Shown here: piece after piece, positions 22,701-32,769 of the stretch
Position numbering within the stretch: the stretch's first letter is position 1
Layout: every line of letters begins with the position of its first letter
From: Macrothele yani
Lineage: Eukaryota; Arthropoda; Arachnida; Araneae; Macrothelidae
Assembly: GCA_039090855.1 (NCBI GenBank)
Contig: CM077025.1
Coordinates: 94,468,489-94,532,488 of the forward strand
DNA: 64,000 bases
Direction: 5' to 3'
Notes under the pieces: generated by a model
Database searches by the model: none
Told to the model about the DNA's origin: nothing
What the model saw: only the letters and a program-made list of their open reading frames with translations
Translations under genes and position numbers: made by a program

Positions 22701-24711
22701 GACGCCAAAGAAGGTTTAACAACATCCTAAATAAAAGTTGACTCCAAAGAAGGTTTAACAACATCCTAAACAAAAGGTGACGCCAAAGAAGGTTTAACAA
22801 CATCCTAAATAAAAGTTGCCGCCAAAGAAGGTTTAACAATATCCTAAATAAAAGGTGACGCCTAAGAAGGTTTAACAACATCCTAAATAAAAGGTGACGC
22901 CAAAGAAGGGTTAACTACATCCTAAATAAAAGGTGACGCCAAAGAAGGTTTAACTACATCCTAAATAAAAGTTGACGCCAAAGAAGGGTTAACTACATCC
23001 TAAATAAAAGTTGAGGCCAAAGAAGGTTTAACTACATCCTAAATAAAAGGTGACGCCAAAGAAGGTTTAACTACATCCTAAATAAAAGGTGACGCCAAAG
23101 AAGGGTTAACTACATCCTAAATAAAAGTTGACGCCTAAGAAGGTTTAAGTACATCCTAAATAAAAGGTGACGCCAAAGAAGGGTTAACTACATCCTAAAT
23201 AAAAGTTGACGCTAAAGAACGTTTAACAACATCCTAAATAAAAGTTGACGCCAAAGAAGGTTTAACAACATCCTATATAAAAGTTGACCCCAAAGAAGGT
23301 TTAACAACATGCTAAATAAAAATTGACGCCAAAGAAGGTTTAACAACATTCTAAATAAAAGTTGACGCCATAGAAAATTTAACAACATCCTAAATAAAAG
23401 TTGACTCCAAAGAAGGTTTAACAACATCCTAAACAAACGTTGACGCCAGGGAAGGTTTAACAACATCCTAAATAATAGTTGACGCTTAAGAAGGTTTAAC
23501 TACATCCTAAATAAAAGGTGACGCCAAAGAAGGGTTAACTACATCCTAAATAAAAGTTGACGCTAAAGAACGTTTAACAACATCCTAAATAAAAGTTGAC
23601 GCCAAAGAAGGTTTAACAATATCCTATATAAAAGTTGACCCCAAAGAAGGTTTAACAACATGCTAAATAAAAGTTGACGCCAAAGAAGGTTTAACAACAT
23701 TCTAAATAAAAGTTGACGCCAAAGAAGGTTTAACAACATCCTAAATAAAAGTTGACTCCAAAGAAAGTTTAACAACATCCTAAACAAAAGGCGACGCCAA
23801 AGAAGGTTTAACAACATCCTAAATAAAAGTTGCCGCCAAAGAAGGTTTAACAATATCCTAAATAAAAGGTGACGCCTAAGAAGGTTTAACAACATCCTAA
23901 ATAAAAGGTGACTCCAAAGAAGGGTTAACTACATCCTAAATAAAAGTTGACGCCAAAGAAGGTTTAACCACATCCTAAATAAAAGGTGACGCCAAAGAAG
24001 GGTTAACTACATCCTGAATAAAAGGTGACGCCAAAGAAGGTTTCACAACATCCTAAATATAAGTTGCCGCCAAAGAAGGTTTAACAATATCCTAAATAAA
24101 AGGTGACGCCAAAGAAGGTTTAACAACATCCTAAATAAAAGTTTACCTCAAAGAAGGTTTAACAACATTCTTAATAAAAGTTGACGCCAAAGAAGGTTTA
24201 ACTGCATCCTAAATAAAAGGTGACGCCAAAGAAGGTTTAACTACATCCTAAATAAAAAGTGACGCCAATGAAGGGTTAACTACATCCTAAATAAAAGGTG
24301 ACGCCAAAGAAGGGTTAACTACATCCTAAATAAAAGTTGACGCCTAAGAAGGTTTAACTACATCCTAAATAAAAGGTAACGCCAAAGAAGGGTTAACTAC
24401 ATCCTAAATAAAAGTTGACGCTGAAGAACGTTTAACAACATCCTAATTAAAAGTTGACGCCAAAGAAGGTTTAACAACATCCTATATAAAAGTTGACCCC
24501 AAAGAAGGTTTAACAACATGCTAAATAAAAGTTGACGCCAAAGAAGGTTTAACAACATTCTAAATAAAAGTTGACGCCATAGAAAATTTAACAACATCCT
24601 AAATAAAAGTTGACTCCAAAGAAGGTTTAACAACATCCTAAACAAAAGTTGACGCCAGAGAATGTTTAACAACATCCTAAATAATAGTTGACGCCAAAAA
24701 AGGTTTAGCTA
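19755..24711 (+). repeat. 39-bp minisatellite derived from mariner codons, main block
   Basis: Tandem units of 39 bp, e.g. AAAAGTTGACGCCAAAGAAG followed by GTTTAACAACATCCTAAAT. There are about 127 units in this block, with variants (TTGAC/GTGAC, AACAACAT/AACTACAT, AAAGAAGG/TAAGAAGG). In the mariner frame a unit reads Q-H-P-K-stop-K-L-T-P-K-K-V-stop, matching the transposase segment at the array edges. Since 39 is divisible by 3, the minus strand gives open frames of a 13-residue repeat (MLLNLLWRQLLFR); these are by-products with no sign of being genes. A 1,014-bp (26-unit) higher-order repeat is visible. Confidence 0.95.
21957..23985 (+). repeat. Higher-order tandem duplication, 1,014-bp period
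   Basis: Diagnostic variants recur exactly 1,014 bp apart: TTGAGGCC at 21,997 and 23,011; the open minus-strand blocks at 22,198 and 23,212, and at 22,549 and 23,563. 1,014 is 26 units of 39 bp. A related 975-bp (25-unit) spacing links blocks at 20,560 and 21,535. Outer limits are approximate. Confidence 0.75.
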
Positions 24712-26110
24712 CACTGCTGGCCACCCAAAATGCAACAGCAAGAAGGAAGCATCCGATTGGTCTGAAATTCGCAGCATGCGTCGCCTCCGTGAGGACATGC
24801 AAACGATTAGCATTGCAGGGCATATGAAAATCCTGTGCGCCCGGCACGCCACCGAGAAGCACTATAAGAAGGGTGCACAGAAGTCGGGGTGTAAGTAGTG
24901 GAAGTATGTTGTGCTGCCGGACCTGTGCGTGGAAAGCTTCCTGATGCCTCGTCGCAGAATACAACAGTCATTCCAACGCGTTTCGGAGTTCGACAGAGGA
25001 CGAATAATGGATTATCGCAACAGCGGTTTATCGTACCGATACATCGGCACCCGTGTGGGAGCCGCATTGAGGGTAGCATGGATTCGGTGGATGCAGGAGA
25101 GGCAAACGGACCGATGTGAGCGATTGCCGCAGCTGCGGCACACCACCTAACAAGAGGACCGGAATGTTGTGCGACGGGAATTGACGGCTCGTACCGCCAC
25201 ATCACGAACGTTAGCGCAGGAATTAGGGTGTGTTACACAACAACCTGTGTCAGCACGTACCGTTCGACGTCGTCTGCAAAATCGGGGACTTGTCGCACGG
25301 TGCCCATTTCTCCGATTACCATTGACATTACACCACCGGCGAGTGCGGCTGCAGTGGGCCGTTGAACGCCGCACCTAGACTACAGAATGGCACGACATTG
25401 TCTTCTTTGACGAATCCCGCTTCTGCCTGCAACACCACGATGGTCGGATCCGCGTGTGGTGGCACCCCGGCAAGAGACCGTATGACACCTACATTATGCA
25501 TCGCCATACCGGTTCGTCGCCTGACATTAGCGTTTGGGGAGCAATTGGAAATGACACTCGCCCCCTCTGATACGCATCACAAGTACACTCAACAGCCACC
25601 GCTACATCTCCGACGTCTTGAAACCTGTAGTACTCCCTTACCTGCAGGACGTGCCAGCGGCCACGTTTCAAAAGGACAATGCGCGCCCGCACGTGGCACG
25701 CATCGTGCAACAATTCTTCACGGCCCGCCATGTGTCACTGCTGCCGTGGCCCACCTGTTCTCCCGATATGTCGTCCATCGAACACGTCTGGTCGCTGATC
25801 GGAAACCGAGTGGCCCGGCAGGCACCACCTGCGGCTACGCCTGATGAACTGTGGCAACATGTGGAAGCAGCCTGGACCAACATACCCCAAGCCCACATCC
25901 AAATCCTCTTTCGTTCGATGCCGCGGCGTATAGTGGCCGTTATTGCCAGCCATGGGGGCCACACGAACTATTGATGTCTGCGTGTTTCGCAAGTCGCAAA
26001 GACCTGTAAGCTCAATCGTTTCATCTTTGTATCTGTTGTTATGTGTCCAGTAAATCTGGCTTTGCTATCTCGTGTCCTTCTTGGTGTTGTATTTTGGGTG
26101 GCCACCAGTC
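24712..26110 (+). mobile_element. Tc1-like element inserted in the minisatellite
   Basis: The left end is CACTGCTGGCCACCCAAAAT; the right end is the complement of GACTGGTGGCCACCCAAAAT. Both continue into CAACA-CAAGAAGGA. TA flanks both sides (24,710-24,711 and 26,111-26,112). The interrupted minisatellite unit (GGTTTARCTA / TACATCCTAAAT) is restored if the element and one TA are removed. The insertion is therefore younger than the array. Confidence 0.95.
24944..25974 (+). pseudogene. Tc1-like transposase (DD34E), two stops and one frameshift
   Basis: From ATG 24,944: MPRRRIQQSFQRVSEFDRGR and LSYRYIGTRVG form the HTH region. An in-frame TAA (25,148) and TAG (25,376) interrupt the first half. 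WHDIVFFDESRFCLQHHDGR gives the first Asp. A frameshift near 25,565 leads into the last frame with AATFQKDNARPHVARIV (second Asp) and SPDMSSIEHVWS (Glu). I count 34 residues between the second Asp and Glu, the Tc1 spacing. The gene ends GGHTNY at 25,974. About 343 residues in total, the family norm. Fewer lesions than most relics here, in keeping with a late insertion. Confidence 0.9.
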
Positions 26111-26111
26111 T

Positions 26112-26532
26112 ACATCCTAAATAAAAGTTGACGCAAAGAAGGTTTAACAGCATCCTAAATAAAAGTTGACGCCAAAGAAAGTTTAACAACATCCTAAATA
26201 AAAGTTGACGCCAAAAAAAGGTGTAGCAACATCCTAAATAAAAATTGACGCCAAAGAAGGTTTAACAACATCCTAAATAAAATTGACACGCCTAAGAAGG
26301 TTTAACAACATCCTAAATAAAAGTAGACGCCAAAGAAGGTTTAACAACATCCTAAATATAATTGACGCCAAAGAAGGTTTAACAACATCCTAAATATAAT
26401 TGACGCCAAAGAAGGTTTAACAACATCCTAAATAAAGGTTCAAGCCAAAGAAGGTTTAACAACGTTCTAAATAAAAGTTGACACCAAAGAAGGTTTAACT
26501 ACATCCTAAATAAAAGTTGATACCAAAGAAAG
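26112..26532 (+). repeat. 39-bp minisatellite, distal block
   Basis: About eleven further units of the same array to the right of the Tc1 insertion, some one or a few bases shorter (ATATAATTGACGCC type). The last unit (TTGATACCAAAGAAAGTT) runs straight into mariner coding sequence. Confidence 0.93.
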
Positions 26533-27194
26533 TTTTGTTGGCAGTGTGGTGGACTGTTTAAGGAGTCATACACTATAGGTTCTTGAATGCTGGTGAAAGC
26601 AATACTTCAGTCACAAATTGTGAAGGAATTGGCCAAATGCTCCAGAAGTTGTGTTAGAAACATACCATTTTTGTTGACTAGGAAGAGCCCTATCTTCCTC
26701 CATGATAACGCGAGACCACACGTGTCACAAATGACGAAACAGAAACTACATGAACTGAGGTTAGAAACCCTCCCACATCCAGTCTACTCGCCTGATTTAG
26801 AACCTACGAATTTCCACCTCTTCATGCATTTTAGCAATTACCTTCAGACAGGATCTGCGTTCCGGGACTTTCTTGCATCTAGGGAGCTAGATTTATTCAG
26901 AACTGACATTGAAGAACTTGCGTTTTGCCGCCCCGGTGGCGCAGTGGTCTAAGCGATGACCTCTGATCATTCGTCTAAAAGGGGTCCGGGTTCGAATCCC
27001 GGTGAGGCATGGATGATGTGTTTGTTTTACGGCACTGGCTCTCTCCCTTTCCTGGAACCAGTGACCCTAAATTAGGGACGGGCGACTGCTTTTAGCCCAT
27101 TGAGTTGCTCATGGTGGTCGTTAAACCTCCAATCAAAAACAACAAAAAAAGAACTTGCGACTCGCTGGCAGATGTGTCTAGCTGCTGAAGAGAC
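26521..27194 (+). pseudogene. Mariner transposase, 3' half (interrupted by a SINE)
   Basis: Continues the gene begun at 19,220. Out of the last minisatellite unit the frame reads KLIPKKVLLAVWWTV, a stop, then GVIHYRFLNAGES, the normal mariner order after PKL-KK. After a frame change come FLHDNARPHVSQMTKQKL (second Asp) and YSPDLEPTNFHLF. The third catalytic Asp, 35 residues after the second, is Asn here. The frame runs to ELA at 26,922, is interrupted by a SINE, and resumes at 27,151 with ELATRWQMCLAAEE to TAA 27,192. Inactive on several counts. Confidence 0.85.
26923..27148 (+). mobile_element. tRNA-derived SINE, 11-bp TSD
   Basis: The head contains an A-box-like GGTGGCGCAGTGG (26,935 on) and a B box GGGTTCGAATCCCGG (about 26,989), the internal RNA polymerase III promoter of tRNA-derived SINEs. 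The body has CGGCACTGGCTCTC and CCCTAAATTAGGGACGGGCG. The tail is TTAAACCTCCAATC plus an A-rich end. AAGAACTTGCG occurs on both sides (26,912-26,922 and 27,149-27,159), so the target duplication is exact. It interrupts the mariner gene. The same family occurs at 46,216 and, inverted, near 36,690-37,096. Confidence 0.93.
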
Positions 27195-28152
27195 CTGTCT
27201 GTAATGAAACAAGGTTATGTGATATGAGGTATGTATCTATCATTTGCACCCTCCAAGTCGGCCATTATTTTCCAAAAGACCTGGTATTAGGAAAACCCGA
27301 TAGCTATCAGATATATGCCAAACTCACTTACGTTTGATGTCGGTATGCTTTTATGAACTATTCGAAGTAAAGGTTTCAGACATGTACGAAGCGTAGATAG
27401 GGTCAATAAAGGAAAGGCTCGTGTTTTAAGAAACTTTGAAAGATACATGTTAGTGCGCGCAAGGAGGGGAAGTGCGAGCATGTCAGAAATGACAAATCTT
27501 CTCGGCTATGTAAATAAAAGTAACAAGTACTTATCGGTCTTCCTATGGGCACAAATAAAAACATTTATGGGCACAAATAAAAACAACAAGTAGTTATCGG
27601 TCTTTCTATGGATGGAAATGACTCACCGATGTTTGAGGGTAACGTCATCTGGAGAGGATCGTACGAAGTAACAGATGGGATCCATTGCGTTAAGTAACCG
27701 CACATTACCAAGCAGAGAATTTGAGCATACATAGCCCACAGCCCATTGGCCGAAGAGACAGCAGGCACCTTCTTCATGTACCACTTGCCACTGCTAAAGG
27801 CCAACTAACTCGTCCGCAATGGGCAAGAAAGCAACAAAACTGCATCCTTAGGAGCAGAGGGTTTTACCCTCTGTTCATTCACCCTGGCAGGGATAAACTG
27901 AATTCCGCCTGGTCTGATAAACAACGTTTTTAATCAACACACACTGATGGACGTGGCTTCAAAGAACAAAACGATGCAACCTGGCTGCCTGTAATTAACT
28001 GTTCAAGCGAATAGATGTTGTGTAATTGCCCGTGGTCTGTTTTCGTGCTACATATTTAGCACCTTAATACCCTTGGAACAGCGTTTGGATGTCAAACGTT
28101 TTTTTCACATCACTGAAGACAAGTGCATGGTGTTTCGCGACATAGAGGGCTA
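27195..28152. other. Unassigned sequence
   Basis: No gene or terminal repeat recognised. A short direct duplication (GGGCACAAATAAAAAC) lies near 27,547-27,584. Confidence 0.4.
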
Positions 28153-28388
28153 ACTTCCAGAATCATGATGCGCTATGCCACAAGACTCGGATTGCCATAC
28201 ATTGGTTCCAGGAGCGCGACAGTCACCCGAGAGGGCTAAAATTGCCACCATAGTCTCCAGATCTTAACCCAATTGAACACCAGTGGGATGAGATTTAGAA
28301 AGCCATTTGTAAAAGGGACTCTCCTTTCTAAATCATTCGGCAATAGACCGACACCAGCACATCTGCTTTGCTACACGTTCCAGTAGAA
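28153..28388 (+). pseudogene. Tc1-like transposase C-terminal fragment
   Basis: About 70 codons: QNHDALCHKTRIAIHWFQER aligns with the second catalytic block (Asp replaced or shifted to His-Asp). SPDLNPIEHQWDEI aligns with the third block including Glu. Two in-frame TAGs. It is cut off at the right by the hAT terminus at 28,389. Confidence 0.7.
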
Positions 28389-29334
28389 CAGTGGTTCCCA
28401 ATAGGCAGCCCCACGAAGGGTATCAGTCTGGTCCGCGGTAAAACCTTAAATAAAAAAAATTATAAAATCCCCATGCGAAAAAAAAAAGAATATTCATAAT
28501 ATAAGACAGTATAAATATTTTTGTTTGATTTAGTTATGTGACTGTGCTTAAAGGTTTCCGAATGTGCATTCATACGTGACAAATGATAAACATAATTCGG
28601 TAGTTTTCTGCGGGATTCTCTGAAACTTCCCACGGGAGAGAGAGGAAGGAGGGTCTCGAACATCGGTGTGTTCGGTTCTCCACAGACGCGACATCGATGA
28701 ATTCACGCTGGCAGCGTTTGGATCTAATTCTTCCCGCGGTTTGTGCCATGTCGTGCTTCGCGTAACGCCGAGCACAACAGTTCTAATTATTGTGATCGTC
28801 CAAAATGTCGTTCTCAACGCTAAAGAAGAAAAAGTTCAGTGATAACCGTGAATTTAACAGTGACTGGACAGAGAAGTATTTGTTTATTTTACCACGGAGA
28901 AAAGAGGGTTATGTCTTCATGCCTAGTGCGCAACGAGCTGTGTCTGTATGCAAATAATACAATATGAGACTCCACTTTGGTACTAAATATGCAAGTTTCA
29001 ATCAGAAGTTTCCTCCTCGATCAGACAACCGGAAAACTTAAATATAGTATTTAAAGTGCATGTTATTTGAAATCATCTCTTGTAATTTTATGTTAATACA
29101 AGTAACTAATTTCTGAAATGTGTTCTTTTTTTTTCATTTTCCCGTTATTTAAAGTTAATTTCATAATTCCCACATCACCTTTAATAACTTAAAATAAAAA
29201 TAATATTTATGTGGGTATCATTATGATATGTAACTTACATTTACCAAATTAAGTGTTCACAACCTCTGACCCGGTTCGATGAAAAGAAGAGAAAAATATA
29301 GCCCCTGGTAAAAAGTAATTAAGAACCAGTACTG
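28389..29334 (+). mobile_element. Internally deleted hAT (Charlie/GTF2IRD2-like)
   Basis: The left end, CAGTGGTTCCCAATAGGC, is a typical hAT terminus. The right end (to 29,334) reads CCCCTGGTAAAAAGTAATTA then AGAACCAGTACTG, a decayed complement. Only the start of the transposase gene is left. No clear 8-bp target duplication was found, consistent with age. Confidence 0.6.
28805..29041 (+). pseudogene. hAT transposase N-terminal zinc-finger fragment
   Basis: From ATG 28,805: MSFSTLKKKKFSDNREFNSD followed by WTEKYLFI, and after a short divergence AVSVCK-stop-YNMRLHFGTKYA. This is the order of the BED-like finger at the start of GTF2IRD2/ZBED-type hAT transposases (DWTEKYLFI, C-x2-C lost, then YN-RRH-TKH). 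The first Cys pair is missing and TAA interrupts the finger. The frame ends after 78 codons; the catalytic domain is absent. Confidence 0.65.
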
Positions 29335-30184
29335 TATAATGATATCAACACCTCGATGACCCTATGCCACACATAGCTGTCTGAAGGGATGGGCCAACGC
29401 CCCAAGTGTCTTATGGGTTTACAAAAAGTCAAAATCTTTGACCACTCACCAGCAGGTTCTTTTTATTTAAATAAAAGTAGAAGCACCAATCCAGAATGTT
29501 GGAAGTTGTCTTGCCCTTTTTTTTTTTTAAACCTTGATCGTATCTTTGATTTCCCGTGGAGGCAAGACGAGAGTTAGGTGTTAAGGTGGATCTTTTGTGA
29601 CAAAGTTAGTAACAAAGAAAGCCGGCATCCCTCCCGATCCTGAGTGTGGGTGAGGTTTGAGAGCCGTGAAGGCCACCGACAAATCGCATTTTTTACCGAA
29701 TCATTTTTTTTTCTTTTTAAACAGTCATTTGTGTTATATATACGAAGAAGTGCACGTATGTTAATCACTGAGGTTTGCCCACCTGAGCTACTTTTATATA
29801 TATATATATATTTTTTTTGCATCGTCGCTTTTTTCACAAATAACAATTATGGGGGTTGCATATCGGAATTTTCGTCCTGTGCGTCATGTTGTCTGGAAAC
29901 GGTGCTGATTTGTTTCTTTCTTTCTTCTGTTTTAATTTAATTTTCGTTGAATAATTTGTAGGATGGTGAAGAAACATTATATCTTTCAGCACCCAATTTC
30001 TTGTAACTTGCTAAACCACAAAATATGAATGCATTTGGTACATTTCATGGAGAACTACAATTTTTGTTATCTATCACTTTTCATTCAAGTGGTATTTAAA
30101 AAGTTACTGGATATGGAATATTGTTTCTCGTAGGGACAACATGGTCATGGTGGTGTATATAATAATTCTCCTACGTTATATATA
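29335..30184. other. Unassigned AT-rich sequence
   Basis: Contains a short (TA)n/T-run near 29,795-29,818. No gene recognised. Confidence 0.4.
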
Positions 30185-31200
30185 CACTATATTGAAAAAA
30201 GTCACCGGATACCTTGAAGAGAAACACAACATAGCATTTATTGACATACATTAGTACGGTGTCGGTCTACCTTTGGCCTTAATGCATGCACTGACCCTTC
30301 GAGTCATGAAGTTACACAAAGTTTTGGAACACAGCGATTGGTATGCTCTTCCATTCAGTACATAATGCTGCCGCTAACTGTTGCTTAGTAGTCGACCTTG
30401 GTGCCAAACTTCTTATTCGGCGCTCTAATTCATCCTATAGGTGATCTATGGGATTAAGATCAGGGCTCTGTGCTGGCCAGTCCGCACACGATTCGAAATT
30501 ATCGTCAAACCACGCAGTAACAGTCCTTGCTTTATGGCTCGGTTCATTATCCTGCTGGTACCAACAAGGCTCGGTTCCATAGTATTACCACAGAGTTGGT
30601 AGGTCATAATTGTCCAGAATATCGCGTTAGACGTGCTGGTTAACAGGCTTGTCCACAGTAACCAATGGGCCAGGACAATACCACGAAGAACACCACCACA
30701 CATGTACACTACCAGCTCCAAACTTGACCGTAGGAACAGTACACTGTGATAAATAGCGTTTCTCTGGTTGCCGCCATACCCACACATGGCCATCAGACTG
30801 ATGAATCGTGTATCTGTATTCATCAGTCCATAGGACCCATTTCCATTGATCTACGGTCCACAATAAATTTTCTTTACGCCGTGCTAAACGATGAGTAGCA
30901 ATCTGAGTGGAGATGAAATGCTTATGAGCATCCACACGACCACAGTAACCCATGGAATGAAGTTCCCTGCGAATATTACGTGTACATACCGAGTTTCCAG
31001 CATTTTTACTCACCTGTACACAGAGGTCTTCTGCAGTACTCCGTTGATTAGCTGTAATGACTCTTCTGAGGCTTCAACGTCCTCTATCAATAATTTCCGT
31101 TGGTCTGCTGGTACGTTTTGCTGCTTCAGGAACGCCATGTGTCTTCCACTCATTCAGTATATCCAAAGCAGTTGACTTGGGTAGGTTTAAACGCCTCTCG
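30185..31200 (-). mobile_element. Tc1-like element, 5' end missing
   Basis: The 3' terminus is visible at 30,185 (CACTATATTGAAAAAAGTCA, preceded by TA). No matching inverted end was found to the right. The gene's N-terminal HTH is cut near 31,200 where AT-rich repeated ATATTGTA sequence begins. Confidence 0.6.
30251..31190 (-). pseudogene. Tc1-like transposase, truncated and frameshifted
   Basis: Minus strand. About 31,175-31,014 gives LDILNEWKTHGVPEAAKRTS (decayed HTH linker). 31,013-30,627 gives NIRRELHSMGYCGRVDAHK and WKWVLWTDEYRYTIHQSDGH (first Asp; usual DE-S/RF). Frame changes follow. The C-terminal stretch has SPDLNPID-like sequence at about 30,440, with WDELERRIRS missing its Trp and containing a stop, and ends CIKAKGRPTPY at TAA 30,251. 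Clearly inactive. Confidence 0.75.
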
Positions 31201-31274
31201 GTTTCCACATATTGTAATAATAATTAACCACATATTGTAGTAATACCATATATTGTATGTGTCCTGTACATACA

Positions 31275-31335
31275 ATATCGGGTGCAACGAAAAATATGAC
31301 GGCCCTGGGCCCCCAAAAGTGTCACGGCACTGATG
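31275..31335 (-). other. Possible hAT terminus remnant
   Basis: On the minus strand: CAGTGCCGTGACACTTTTGG then GGGCCCAGGGCC. A similar start (ATAGTGCCGTGACTAGC) and GGGCCC block occur at 55,256-55,457. Only one end seen. Confidence 0.3.
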
Positions 31336-31339
31336 CCAC

Positions 31340-32729
31340 ATCGATTCGAGGCTGTTAGAAAATCGTTGTTAGGTTGGTGCTCTTCATAATTTGTGTATAT
31401 TCAAATCGTAAAAAAGATTTCCTTTTCATTCAGAGATTTTCATAAAAATACAGCATGTCAAATAACAGCTGGCTGGAATATAATTTTTGCTGTACCCTCT
31501 TAATTAAATTGCTCTACCTTTCTAGATATCCAATGCACGAACATGCTTTTACTTATGGGATTAATAACAGCACCAATAAGGAACAGCGTTGGATAAAACT
31601 TAATTCTTTTTTTTGCCGTCATGTGGTTTTCCTGCACGAAATTACGCAAGAGAATAGCTACATCTTTTTTCAAAGAGAAAAAGAAAAATATGTAAATGCT
31701 ATTTATACGGCATATTACAAGCTGTTTCCCGCTTTTGAACAAAAGAATCAAAAGAAGAATGAAGACAGCTTTGGAAAACGCCCAAATTTTGCAAGAACGC
31801 TGCTCAACTATACTCTAAAGATCACTTTTGCTCCTGCTGTTGGCAAAGCAGAAATATTTTTTTTTTCTTTTAAAGGACAAACGCAGCTTTGTTCGTCGAT
31901 ATTACATTGTAAATTTATTATTTAATATCTTGTAACGGAACTGAAACCTGTTTCTATGCTTAAAAGAATTTTCGTAATTAAGTGGTTCTCGAATTTTAAC
32001 ATTAGGCTCAAAACTCCAGACACGTCAGAAAACTACACGTCGAGAAAAATCGTATATAATTAGTAACAAAGTGAAACGTGTTACATAACAAAGTTATATT
32101 AAATACTGGTTTTTCTTTCTCTTTTATTCGCAGTGCAATTTCCTGTAGCTAAGCACAAAAAAAAGAGCTTTGTAAAAGAGACCGATGTGACTTATGTCCT
32201 AACGGAGTTTACCTTTAAATAATTCATCTGAATGAGAGCTGAAAACGCATCATAAAGAGCGACTATTGTTAATTTATTTATAAACGTAGTAAATTACCGA
32301 GAAACGAGGCAAAACTATGCACTTTTTCTGTATTCAGCATCAGATTGTTCTGCGAATGAAAGTAAACAAAATTGGTTTTAATAAGTGAGCTATTGCAAGA
32401 GTTCCTGCCGTTGTACGAAGAAGACAATTTGAGTTTTCCTCTAGAACTTTTCAAATTCTACTCAAAGTTCTTAGATTTTAGCACAACATTATGCGACCAG
32501 ACTATAAGAAAAAAAAATGGCTATCCAGCTGTCGGTTGCCTACGGAAAAAAACTACTCAACCAAGAGGTTTGAAGGTTGGCCTAATTTCAAACTTGCGTG
32601 TGTACATCTACCACAGCTTTATTTATTTTTTTCAAAATTCAAATGTTTAAAATTGTAATTAATTTTTAGAAAATCTGCGTAGGAACAAAAACAGACACCA
32701 TCGATAGATGGCAGTACATTGGCCAAGTA
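31340..32729. other. Unassigned AT-rich sequence
   Basis: The longest open frame (31,455-31,925, plus, 156 codons) has no recognisable motif and biased AT-driven composition; I do not call it a gene. No repeat structure seen. Confidence 0.4.
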
Positions 32730-32769
32730 TCGGAACTTTTTGATCAAGGTCCGATCAAAAAGTTCCGAG
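32730..32769. repeat. Inverted repeat of a mariner terminus
   Basis: TCGGAACTTTTTGATC and its complement GATCAAAAAGTTCCGA lie 7 bp apart. The right arm is the left terminal repeat of the mariner at 32,753. The left arm is an extra, inverted copy of that terminus outside the element. Confidence 0.85.

Noticed and set aside
19755..24711. CRISPR array
   Set aside because: The 39-bp units are contiguous repeats with no unique spacers, and the surroundings are eukaryotic transposons.
31455..31925. 156-codon plus-strand open frame
   Set aside because: No recognisable domain, AT-driven composition with K/N/F/I runs, no splice or promoter support, and the minus strand is also open over part of it.
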